A DNA stretch of 64,000 bases, taken from the NCBI GenBank assembly GCA_037200975.1, contig JBBCGI010000001.1:1364001-1428000 (forward strand). The letters run 5' to 3'. Position 1 is the first letter of the stretch. Each line of letters starts with the position of its first letter. The notes under the pieces are model-generated. The model did not search any database. It was not told the origin of the DNA and saw only the letters and a list, made by a program, of their open reading frames with translations. Both the position numbers and the translations under genes were made by a program. Shown piece by piece: positions 51,577 through 59,581 of the stretch. The DNA is from Pseudomonadota bacterium. GTDB lineage: Bacteria; Pseudomonadota; Gammaproteobacteria; Steroidobacterales; Steroidobacteraceae.

Positions 51577-52416
51577 ATGCCAAGCAAAGTCCTTGAAGGC
51601 GGAACCCGCGGCTGGATCGTTCCCATCGGCGGAGCCGAGAACAAGGAAAACGATCGCCGCGTCCTCGCGCGTTTCGTCGCGGTGTCCGGCGGCGCCGCGG
51701 CCGACATCGTGGTCATCCCGACGGCAAGCCGTCTGAATGAGACCGGGCCGCGCTACGAAAAATTGTTTCGCGAGCTCGGGGCGGCACGCGTCTCCGTGAT
51801 GGACTTCGATACCCGGCGCGATTGCCAGGAACCGAATCGCCTGAGCAGGCTCGAGGAAGCGAGTGGCATCTTCTTCACCGGCGGCAACCAGCTGCGGCTG
51901 ACTACCCTGCTCGGTGGCACACCCGTCGCCACGATGATCCGCAGGCGCAACGCCGCGGGCGCCACGGTCGGTGGGACCAGTGCCGGCGCCAGCATCCTGA
52001 GCGAGCACATGATCGCGTTCGGCGACGAAGGCTCGTCCGTCATCTCCGGCAGCGTGCGACTGGCTCCAGGTCTCGGGCTCACGAACCGGTTCGTGATCGA
52101 TCAGCATTTCCGGCAGCGGGACCGCCTCGGGCGCCTGATCACCGCGCTGGCGTACAACCCCTTCGCGGTCGGCATCGGTCTCGATGAAGATACCGCCGTT
52201 TTCATCGGCCCCGACGAGACCCTCGAAGTCGAAGGCAGCGGGGGCGTGACGATCGTGGACGCCAAGGAGACGACCTTTTCATCGATGGACAGCGTCTCGG
52301 AAGGACAACCCGTCTGCATGCTGGGGCTCCAGGTCCACATTCTCGTCGCCGGCGCCACCTTCAACCTGCACACCCGCGTCGCGTCGGCCGATCATTTGCG
52401 ACCCACGAAGCAATAA
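51577..52416 (+). CDS. cphB: Cyanophycinase
   Basis: The 279-residue serine exopeptidase has the CphB pattern: GWIVPIGGAENKEND, IVVIPTASR, IFFTGGNQLRL, the nucleophile in ATVGGTSAGASILSE, and NRFVIDQHFRQRDRLGRLI. It removes beta-Asp-Arg units from cyanophycin granules in the cytoplasm. It lies 41 nt after iadA and 44 nt before cphA, so degradation and synthesis genes are adjacent. AGGAG is 11 nt before the ATG. Length is typical. Confidence 0.94.
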   Translation: MPSKVLEGGTRGWIVPIGGAENKENDRRVLARFVAVSGGAAADIVVIPTASRLNETGPRYEKLFRELGAARVSVMDFDTRRDCQEPNRLSRLEEASGIFFTGGNQLRLTTLLGGTPVATMIRRRNAAGATVGGTSAGASILSEHMIAFGDEGSSVISGSVRLAPGLGLTNRFVIDQHFRQRDRLGRLITALAYNPFAVGIGLDEDTAVFIGPDETLEVEGSGGVTIVDAKETTFSSMDSVSEGQPVCMLGLQVHILVAGATFNLHTRVASADHLRPTKQ

Positions 52417-52460
52417 GGCATCGTCGGACCAACGACTCCACCAGAGAGCGTCGCTCCGAA

Positions 52461-55253
52461 ATGCAAATCCTCAATCGCTGGGTCTATGTGGGCCCCTCGC
52501 AGTACGCGCATTTTCCAGTCATCCGTCTGGAGCTGGACCTGGGTGAACTCGAAGCGTGGCCAACGTCCCGGCTCGGGCTCGAATTCATAGACGGGCTCGC
52601 GGCGGCCTTGCCAGGGCTGGCCCAGCACGGTTGCTCATATCGAGTGCCCGGCGGTTTCCTCCGGCGCATGCGCGAAGATGAAGGCACCTGGGTCGGCCAC
52701 GTGCTCGAGCACGTGGCGATCGAGCTGCAGAACGTCGCCGGTGAAGCGGTCACGTTCGGCAAGACCCGCGGCGCCGGCAAGCCTGGTGTCTACACCGTCG
52801 TTTACGAATACGCGCAACGCGACGAAGGCGTTGCCGCGGGCGAGCTCGGTGTACGGCTGTTGTGCTCGTTGCTGCCGGATTCGCTCAAGCCCAAGGGCTC
52901 GGTTCCCGAGGGCTGGAACTGGCCGGAGGCGCGTGATGACTTCATCCGCTTTGCGCAGCGTCGCGCACTGGGGCCGTCGACCGCGTCGCTGGTGAAGGCC
53001 GCGGAAGCACGCGGCATTCCGTGGCTGCGGCTCAACAATCAGTCGCTGGTACAGCTCGGCCACGGCAAGTATCAGCAACGCATACAGGCCACCGTCTCGG
53101 GCCGTACGCCACACATTGCCGTGGAGCTCGCGAGCGACAAGGAAGAGACCAACAAGATTCTCGCCTCGCTCGGGTTGCCGGTGCCGCAGCAGGAACTCGT
53201 GCAGACCGAGGGCCAGGCAGTGCGCGCCGCCGGGCGCATCGGCTTTCCGGTGGTGACCAAGCCCTACAACGGCAACCACGGGCGCGGCATCTCGATCCGC
53301 CTGACTACGGACGAAGAAGTGACGCTTGGCTTCAACGTCGCGAAAGAGCATTCACGATCGGTGATCGTGGAGACTTTCCTCGAAGGTGACGATCACCGGC
53401 TGCTGGTCGTCAACGGCGAGCTGGTGGCCGCGACGCGTCGCACGCCTGGGCATGTGACCGGCGACGGCGAACATACCGTCGCACAGCTCATCGACATCGT
53501 GAATCAGGATCCGCGCCGCGGCGTCGGCCACGAAAAAGTGTTGACGCGCCTCGAGCTCGATGCCCAGGCCGAGAAGATGTTGGCGCGGGTCGAACTCACG
53601 GCGCAGTCGGTACCGGCTTCCGGACAGGTGGTGTATCTGCGGTCGACGGCGAATCTATCTACCGGCGGCACGGCCACCGACGTGACCGACATCATCCATC
53701 CCGACAATCGCGACATGGCGGTGCGTGCGATCAAGGCCATCGGGCTCGATATCGGCGGCGTCGACTTCCTGTCGAAAGACATTGCCGAGAGTTACCGCGC
53801 CATCGGCGGCGGCATCTGCGAAGTCAACGCCGCACCCGGGTTCCGCATGCACGTGGCGCCGAGTGAAGGAACACCGCGCGATGTCGCCGCGCCGGTGATC
53901 GACATGTTGTTCCCGCCCGGCGCGCCGGCGCGCGTGCCGATCGCGGCGGTCACCGGCACCAACGGCAAAACCACCACGGCGCGCATGCTGGCGCACGTGA
54001 CCAAGATGGCGGGCTACACGCCCGGCCTCACTACCACCGACGGTGTCTACATCGACGGGCAACGCACGGTGCAGGGAGACATGACGGGGCCAGTGTCCGC
54101 GCAGATGGTGCTCGCGGATCCGCAGATCGACATCGCGGTGCTGGAAACGGCGCGCGGCGGGCTGCTGCGGGCGGGCATGGGCGTGCAGGAAGTCAACGTC
54201 GGTGCGGTGCTGAACATCGCGTCGGATCACCTGGGTCTGCAGGGCATCGACACTCTCGAGCAGCTCGCCGAGATCAAGCGCGTCGTGATCGAAGTGGCGA
54301 CCGACTGCGCCGTGCTCAATGCGGACGATCCGCTGGTATTGAAGATGTCCGGTCACACCGAAGCGAAGAGCATCTGCTACGTGACGATGAATCCGCAGCA
54401 CGGCCTGGTGCGCGAACACATTCGCGCCGGCGGACGCGCGTGCGCGCTCGAGGCGGGCGTCAACGGGCAGATGATCACGCTCTACGACAAGGGCAGTCAC
54501 ATTCCGCTGTTGTGGACTCACCTGATACCCGCGACGCTCGAAGGCCGCGCGGTGCACAACGTGCAGAACGCCATGTTTGCCGCCGCGATGGCGTTCTCGT
54601 TCGGCATCAAACTAGACGCGATTCGCCAGGGCCTGCGCACATTCGACACGACTTTCTTCCAGGCGCCGGGCCGCATGAACGTGTTCAACGAACATCCGTT
54701 CAAGGTGCTGCTCGACTACGGTCACAACGCGCACGCGGTGGGAACCATGGCGGAGCTGGCGCAGCGGCTCGATGTCACCGGCCGGCGCATCGTGGTGCTG
54801 GCCGGTCCCGGCGACCGTCGCGACGAAGACTTGCACGCGATCGCAAAGGCGGTGGCCGGACGGTTCGATCGTTACATCTGTCGCCGCGACGACAATCTTC
54901 GCAAGCGCGCGAGCGATGAGGTGCCGAAGATCATGGCGGGCGCGCTGCTGGCGGCGGGCGTGGCCCAGGATGCCGTGTCGATCATTCCGGACGAACAGGA
55001 AGCGATCGACTCGGCGCTCAAGATGGCGCAACCCGGGGACCTGCTGCTGGTATTCGCCGACGCACTCACGCGCTCGTGGAAGCAGATCACGAAGTTTCGT
55101 CCCGCGGGCGCTCCCGAGGTGCCGGTCCGCGTCGCGGCCTCGCCTCCTCCGATTCTCGCCGCGTCGCCTGTAGAAGCAGCTCCGTTCTCGAGTCTCGAAG
55201 GGCTGTTGCGCGACGAACGTGGCATCCGCGTCGCGCCGGAAGTCGACGACTGA
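52461..55253 (+). CDS. cphA: Cyanophycin synthetase
   Basis: The 930-residue protein has the three CphA regions: an N-terminal domain (to about 200), an ATP-grasp domain (about 220-480; GFPVVTKPYNGNHGRGISI, EVNAAPGFRMH) and a Mur-ligase domain (from about 490; P-loop VTGTNGKTTTARML at 497, ILETARGGLLR-like VLETARGGLLRAGM, LDYGHNAHAVG, GPGDRRDEDL). It adds Asp to the backbone and Arg to the side chain of multi-L-arginyl-poly-L-aspartate without a ribosome. All ATP-site motifs are intact. N-L-S-T at 53655 uses the rare codons CTA and TCT, making a GTAGATAG copy. Confidence 0.96.
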   Translation: MQILNRWVYVGPSQYAHFPVIRLELDLGELEAWPTSRLGLEFIDGLAAALPGLAQHGCSYRVPGGFLRRMREDEGTWVGHVLEHVAIELQNVAGEAVTFGKTRGAGKPGVYTVVYEYAQRDEGVAAGELGVRLLCSLLPDSLKPKGSVPEGWNWPEARDDFIRFAQRRALGPSTASLVKAAEARGIPWLRLNNQSLVQLGHGKYQQRIQATVSGRTPHIAVELASDKEETNKILASLGLPVPQQELVQTEGQAVRAAGRIGFPVVTKPYNGNHGRGISIRLTTDEEVTLGFNVAKEHSRSVIVETFLEGDDHRLLVVNGELVAATRRTPGHVTGDGEHTVAQLIDIVNQDPRRGVGHEKVLTRLELDAQAEKMLARVELTAQSVPASGQVVYLRSTANLSTGGTATDVTDIIHPDNRDMAVRAIKAIGLDIGGVDFLSKDIAESYRAIGGGICEVNAAPGFRMHVAPSEGTPRDVAAPVIDMLFPPGAPARVPIAAVTGTNGKTTTARMLAHVTKMAGYTPGLTTTDGVYIDGQRTVQGDMTGPVSAQMVLADPQIDIAVLETARGGLLRAGMGVQEVNVGAVLNIASDHLGLQGIDTLEQLAEIKRVVIEVATDCAVLNADDPLVLKMSGHTEAKSICYVTMNPQHGLVREHIRAGGRACALEAGVNGQMITLYDKGSHIPLLWTHLIPATLEGRAVHNVQNAMFAAAMAFSFGIKLDAIRQGLRTFDTTFFQAPGRMNVFNEHPFKVLLDYGHNAHAVGTMAELAQRLDVTGRRIVVLAGPGDRRDEDLHAIAKAVAGRFDRYICRRDDNLRKRASDEVPKIMAGALLAAGVAQDAVSIIPDEQEAIDSALKMAQPGDLLLVFADALTRSWKQITKFRPAGAPEVPVRVAASPPPILAASPVEAAPFSSLEGLLRDERGIRVAPEVDD

Positions 55254-55255
55254 AC

Positions 55256-57160
55256 GTGTCAGTCGACCTGCCTTTCGAGGACTCGCGGCGCCTGACGGGC
55301 AGTAACCTGTTCTTCGATTCGCCCGGAGCCGTGCTCGAGACATTGGGTGTAGCCGTCGACGACGCGCTGCTGGCAGGCTGGCGCAGCCGCGTTGAGCGTG
55401 CCCGGTCGTGGTTGCAATGGCCCGGGCGTGCACCGAAAGTTCTAACTACACCGGACACGCGCGCATCACCGCTGCGCCCGCGAGCTGCGGAACGCGCGAG
55501 ATCGATCGCGGTCCGGCGGCACGCGGCCGGCACTGCCTTGGCGCTCGCGGCGCCCGTGGACCAGCTTTTTACCGCGACTGAAATCAACGAATGGGCTTTC
55601 TGTGCAGCGCTCTTCGAGGCCGATCCCGGGCGGTGGAACCAGCTCGAAGGCGCTCTCATCGCGGCCGCGCGGGCCGCGGCCGCAAGCGCCGGCGAATCTG
55701 CCGAACCTGGAACACGACCGCCGATGCCAGTGACGTTCGCTGTCGCGTTGCCCGCGCTGGACGAGCCGGCGGCGTTCAGTCGTTTCATGACGCTGTCGAA
55801 GATCGAGTCCGCGCCGCGACTGCGCAATCTCGTGGCCGCAGCCGATGAGCGCGGTCTGCTGCATATCCTGGATGACGACTACCTCACCCTGGGATCCGGT
55901 GCCGGCGGCCGAACGTGGCCAGTCGATGCGCTGCCGGAAGTGAGCGAAGTGGCGTGGGCGGGTCTGCACGATGTGCCGGCGGCCATTGTCACGGGCTCCA
56001 ACGGCAAGACGACGACCGTGAGGTTGTTAGCCGCCTGCATCCGCGCGCACGGCTGGCGCGACGGGTACAACTGCACGGATGGACTGTTCATTGAGGGCGA
56101 ACCAATCGAGAGCGGAGATTACTCCGGCCCCGTGGGAACGCGCACGGTAATGCGCGATCCGCGCGTACAAGCTGCCATCCTCGAAACCGCGCGCGGCGGC
56201 ATTCTGCGACGCGGGCTTGCAGCGGAGCGCGCGCCGGTCGCGGTCATCACGAACATCAGTTCCGACCACTTCGGCGAGTACGGCGTCCACGATCTGGCGG
56301 GCCTCGCCGACGTCAAACTGGTCGTGGCAAGCGTGGTCGACGACGACGGACTGCTCGTGCTCAATGCCGACGATCCCATCTTGCTGACCCGCGCCGAGGA
56401 GCTCGATTGTCCGATCGGGTGGTTCTCGCGCGACTATCACCACCCGACCCTGCGCGCACACCGCGCGCGCAGAGGCGCGACCAGCGGCGTCCGCGACGGC
56501 CGGCTCATCGTCAGCAGAAACATGGCTGAACAGGATCTGGGTGCGATCGCCGCGATGCCACTGACGGTCGGGGGCAGCGCTGAATACAACGTGTCCAACA
56601 TTGCGGGCGCCGCGCTGGCGGCGTTGGAGCTCGGTGTGCCGTCCGCGACGGTCGCCGCGGTGCTGGCCCGATTCGGCGCTGATCCCGCAGACAATCCGGG
56701 CCGGCTCATGCGCTACGACTATCGAGGGGCGCAGGTGCTCATCGACTACGCGCACAACCCCGAGGGGTTGAGTGGCCTGCTGAGCGTTGCAGCCCGGCTG
56801 CCGCGAACCGGACGACTCGCGGTGTTGTTAGGCCAGGCCGGCAACCGTGAAGACGCCGACATCGAGCGACTCGCGGCGATGGCCGCGCGCTTCCAGCCCG
56901 ATTTCGTCGTGATCAAGGAGATCGAGGCCTTCCTGCGCGGGCGCGCGCCCGGTGAAACTCCGGCGCTCATCAGGGCGGCGCTGCTGCAGGCTGGTGTGGC
57001 CGACGCGGCGTTGGAGATGTGTTCGAGCGAGATCGGCGCGGTCAGGCGCATGCTCGAGTGGGCGCAGGCAGGCGACGTGCTGGTGATGCCCGTGCACGAA
57101 CGCCTGGTTCGTGCTGAAGCCATCGCGCTCGTCGCGCAAACGCACGCCGCTGGCGATTGA
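55256..57160 (+). CDS. Mur-ligase-family protein paired with cphA
   Basis: The 634-residue protein has an N-terminal region of about 245 residues without an ATP-grasp fold (DSRRLTGSNLFFDSPGAVLE, ALPALDEPAAFSRFM). A full Mur-ligase module follows: P-loop VTGSNGKTTTVRLL, ILETARGGILRRGLA, NISSDHFGEYGVHD, VLIDYAHNPEGLSGLL and GQAGNREDADIERLA. The Mur part resembles that of CphA. It begins 2 nt after the cphA stop with a GTG. I infer an auxiliary role in cyanophycin chemistry, for example adding one amino acid or joining dipeptides as CphA2 does. CphA2 has an (inactive) ATP-grasp, so this is a different architecture. Confidence 0.8.
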   Translation: MSVDLPFEDSRRLTGSNLFFDSPGAVLETLGVAVDDALLAGWRSRVERARSWLQWPGRAPKVLTTPDTRASPLRPRAAERARSIAVRRHAAGTALALAAPVDQLFTATEINEWAFCAALFEADPGRWNQLEGALIAAARAAAASAGESAEPGTRPPMPVTFAVALPALDEPAAFSRFMTLSKIESAPRLRNLVAAADERGLLHILDDDYLTLGSGAGGRTWPVDALPEVSEVAWAGLHDVPAAIVTGSNGKTTTVRLLAACIRAHGWRDGYNCTDGLFIEGEPIESGDYSGPVGTRTVMRDPRVQAAILETARGGILRRGLAAERAPVAVITNISSDHFGEYGVHDLAGLADVKLVVASVVDDDGLLVLNADDPILLTRAEELDCPIGWFSRDYHHPTLRAHRARRGATSGVRDGRLIVSRNMAEQDLGAIAAMPLTVGGSAEYNVSNIAGAALAALELGVPSATVAAVLARFGADPADNPGRLMRYDYRGAQVLIDYAHNPEGLSGLLSVAARLPRTGRLAVLLGQAGNREDADIERLAAMAARFQPDFVVIKEIEAFLRGRAPGETPALIRAALLQAGVADAALEMCSSEIGAVRRMLEWAQAGDVLVMPVHERLVRAEAIALVAQTHAAGD

Positions 57161-57216
57161 CCAGGCGGCGATGACGGATTGATTGTCCGCGGATCCGGCG
57201 CGCGCTCGGCCGCCCC

Positions 57217-57244
57217 TTGCATATCGCTCTTTCCCGCGTATACT
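57217..57244 (+). promoter_or_regulatory. Promoter of the ArsR-SRPBCC pair
   Basis: TTGCAT (57217-57222) and TATACT (57239-57244) with a 16-bp spacer form a good sigma-70 promoter. Transcription would begin 6-8 nt after the -10 box, at the ATG itself (57252), so a leaderless mRNA is predicted. No Shine-Dalgarno precedes the ATG, in agreement. Confidence 0.65.
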
Positions 57245-57264
57245 GAACTACATGGTTCAGTATA
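57239..57264. promoter_or_regulatory. ArsR autoregulatory operator
   Basis: TATACTGAAC and GTTCAGTATA are perfect 10-bp inverted repeats around TACATG. The left arm contains the -10 box and the centre contains the start codon. Binding of the encoded ArsR dimer would block RNA polymerase directly. Confidence 0.8.
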
Positions 57265-57617
57265 GCCCGGCTCACTTCAACGCCTCGTTCGCCGCACTTT
57301 CGGACGCCACGCGACGCGGCGTTCTGGAACAACTAGGCCGCGCGGACGCTTCCATCACGGACCTTGCCGACAAATTCCACATGACCCTCACGGGCATGAA
57401 GAAACATGTCGGCGTCCTGGAGCAGGCGGGGCTCGTCACCACGGAGAAGGTCGGGCGCGTGCGGACCTGCAAGCTCGGCGCGTGCCGGCTCGAGGAAGAA
57501 GCGGCATGGATCGAGAGATATCACCAGCTCTGGGCCGCCCGCTTCGACGAGCTGGACCGGGTAGTCGAGGAACTGAAACGGCAGGAGAAGGTAGATGGAC
57601 GCAAAAAGCGAAAGTGA
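57252..57617 (+). CDS. ArsR-family repressor
   Basis: The 121-residue winged-helix protein shows FAALSDATRRGVLEQLGRAD, ITDLADKFHMTLTGMKKHVGVLEQAGLV, and TTEKVGRVRTCKLG as the wing. No metal-binding cysteine motif is visible. ArsR proteins of this subgroup are commonly paired with SRPBCC (AHSA1) proteins, as here: the next gene starts 23 nt before this one stops. A longer in-frame start at 57183 lacks support; the ATG at 57252 lies inside a perfect operator and at the predicted transcription start. Confidence 0.9.
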   Translation: MVQYSPAHFNASFAALSDATRRGVLEQLGRADASITDLADKFHMTLTGMKKHVGVLEQAGLVTTEKVGRVRTCKLGACRLEEEAAWIERYHQLWAARFDELDRVVEELKRQEKVDGRKKRK

Positions 57618-58110
57618 GCCCGCCACCATGAAGAACCACACGAAAGTGGAACGGAAGTCCGACCGTGAGATGGTCGTCACGCGAACCTTCAACGGCCCGG
57701 CGCGCCTCGTATTCGAGGCGTGGACCACACCCAAGCTGTTCAGGCAGTGGTGGGTGCCGAAGTCGATGGGAATGTCGCTGCTTTCCTGCGAAATGGATGT
57801 TCGTGTCGGGGGCAAATACCGTCTGGTGTTCGCACACGGGGACTCACAGGCGGCGTTTTTCGGCACCTACAAGGAAGTAGTGCCGCAATCGCGCCTGGTC
57901 TGGACCAACGAGGAAAGTGACGAGGGTTCCGTCACGACGGTGACCTTCGCGGAAAAAGACGGGAAGACGTTGCTGGTCATGAGCGAGCTTTATCCCTCGA
58001 AGGAAGCTCTCGACGCCGCCGGCACCGGCGCGACGGATGCGATGGGAGAAACGTTCGGGCAGCTGGACGAGCTGCTGGTTACTCTGGGCGCGAGCGCGGG
58101 AAAGTCGTGA
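57595..58110 (+). CDS. SRPBCC-domain (AHSA1-like) protein
   Basis: The 171-residue protein has the START/Bet v1-like fold pattern of AHSA1 proteins: VVTRTFNGPARLVFEAWTTP, FRQWWVPKSMGMSLLSCEMDV, RVGGKYRLVF, FFGTYKEVVPQSRLVWTNEE and TLLVMSELYPS. It probably binds a hydrophobic small molecule; the ligand is unknown. AGGAG 7 nt before the ATG at 57595 supports this start, which overlaps the ArsR gene. Its last 32 nt overlap the convergent M81 peptidase gene. It is likely repressed together with arsR. Confidence 0.88.
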   Translation: MDAKSESEPATMKNHTKVERKSDREMVVTRTFNGPARLVFEAWTTPKLFRQWWVPKSMGMSLLSCEMDVRVGGKYRLVFAHGDSQAAFFGTYKEVVPQSRLVWTNEESDEGSVTTVTFAEKDGKTLLVMSELYPSKEALDAAGTGATDAMGETFGQLDELLVTLGASAGKS

Positions 58111-59581
58111 AGTCATCCAGCGGATACAGCGGCCGCGTGACCCGGGTGAAGGGAATCTTTTTCATGTTGGCCGTCGTGGGCCCCGGCGTATCGGCAACGA
58201 GGATGCGCGCGGCCCACGGACCATACGAATGACGGAATCCGCCCGGCGACTTCACGAACACCAGGCTCGCGGCCGCCAGCTCCAGGCCCTGCGACAGGTA
58301 CATCGCCACATCCCATTCGAAGGACGGCAGGCTGCGCACCAGAATCCGGATCGCGCCGAGCGCGAGCACCGCGGTTTTGCCCATGCTGATTTGCATGGGC
58401 TGGTCCTGCATTAGATAGTCACCGTCCGACACGTGTTCGACGGTCGCGGTAATCGTGACCGGTGTGCCATCGCGCGTGGAGTGCCTGTGCCCGAGTCCGA
58501 GCGTGATCCTGGCACCCACGCCGGCCGCGTGAGCGCCCAGTGCGGCGGGCGCATCGCACAGAGTCAGATATACCAGACGTTCGCCGCGATCCGCGCCTGC
58601 CGCCAGCAGCGCGCGCAACACCGCGGCGCTGTCCGCGGCAGCTCCGCCGCTCGGCGTGTCGCCGGAGTCGCTGACGACTGTCAGGCCGTCGGAAGTTAGG
58701 CCGATCCGGATCGCCTCCTCGAGAGTAGTCAGGTCCGGATCGAACATCGCCCGCAGGTTCCAGGCCCGCTGCGCCAGATCGTTGGCGACGAGATCCGCCG
58801 CCGCCCGGTCGCCGTCCGTGCAGACCAGCGCTGCGAAGCCCAAGTCCGGCACGTCGATCCACGGCTGCACGGGAAAAAGCGACGCGTGCAAAACCTTGCC
58901 TTCGCTCTCCGCCTGGCGGGCGGCCGCAACCACACTCGTCAACGCGCCATCGCTGGTGCGGGCGCACGCGGCACTCACGACCATCGGGCACTTCGCCAGC
59001 GCCATCACCGGCCGGCGTTTTCCAGCCAGCACATCGAGCATGAGGCGCGCGGCGCGTTGCCCCGTTTCGTAGATATCCGTGTGCGGATAGTTCCGATAAC
59101 CGATGTGGAAGCAATTCGGCTGCAGCATCTGCGCGGTGATGTGTGCATGCAGATCGAACGTGATGCCGATGGGCACCTGCGGCGGCAGAATTCGACGCAG
59201 CCGCGAAATGATCTCGGCGTCGCCACCGATCAGGCTGCCTTCGACCATCAGCGCGCCATGCAACGCCAGCAGCAATCCGTCCACCGGCAGGACCGATCGG
59301 AGCCTGCCTTCCAGCTCCGCAACGAGTGATTCGAAGGCATCCCGGGTGAGCGATCCTCCGGCGTAGGCTCCCGCGGCGATCAGTGGCACCGGCGTTGCGC
59401 CCGCCTCTTCCAGCACGGACAGGAATCCGTGGATTTCGTTGCGCATGGGCGCGAACTGCGCCGAAAACACCTCGTCGCCGCGCCGGAAGAAATATTGCTC
59501 GAAGGTTTCCACCGTCGTCGCCAACGGGGAGAACGAGTTGGACTCCTGCATTAGCAGGCCCACCGCGATCCGGGGACTCAT
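58079..59581 (-). CDS. M81-family metallopeptidase (MlrC-like)
   Basis: The 500-residue protein has both M81 regions: the N-terminal part RIAVGLLMQESNSFSPL, LIAAGAYAGGSLTRDAFESL, LLALHGALMVEGS and GITFDLHAHITAQML, then VVSDSGDTPSGGAAADSAAVLRALL and the C-terminal beta domain. MlrC in Sphingomonas cleaves linearised microcystin and its tetrapeptide. M81 proteins more widely act on small amide or peptide substrates. The ATG overlaps the stop of the ABC ATPase gene (ATGA), so it belongs to the import operon and probably processes the imported compound. The 3' end overlaps the SRPBCC gene. Confidence 0.9.
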   Translation of the reverse strand: MSPRIAVGLLMQESNSFSPLATTVETFEQYFFRRGDEVFSAQFAPMRNEIHGFLSVLEEAGATPVPLIAAGAYAGGSLTRDAFESLVAELEGRLRSVLPVDGLLLALHGALMVEGSLIGGDAEIISRLRRILPPQVPIGITFDLHAHITAQMLQPNCFHIGYRNYPHTDIYETGQRAARLMLDVLAGKRRPVMALAKCPMVVSAACARTSDGALTSVVAAARQAESEGKVLHASLFPVQPWIDVPDLGFAALVCTDGDRAAADLVANDLAQRAWNLRAMFDPDLTTLEEAIRIGLTSDGLTVVSDSGDTPSGGAAADSAAVLRALLAAGADRGERLVYLTLCDAPAALGAHAAGVGARITLGLGHRHSTRDGTPVTITATVEHVSDGDYLMQDQPMQISMGKTAVLALGAIRILVRSLPSFEWDVAMYLSQGLELAAASLVFVKSPGGFRHSYGPWAARILVADTPGPTTANMKKIPFTRVTRPLYPLDDFTTFPRSRPE

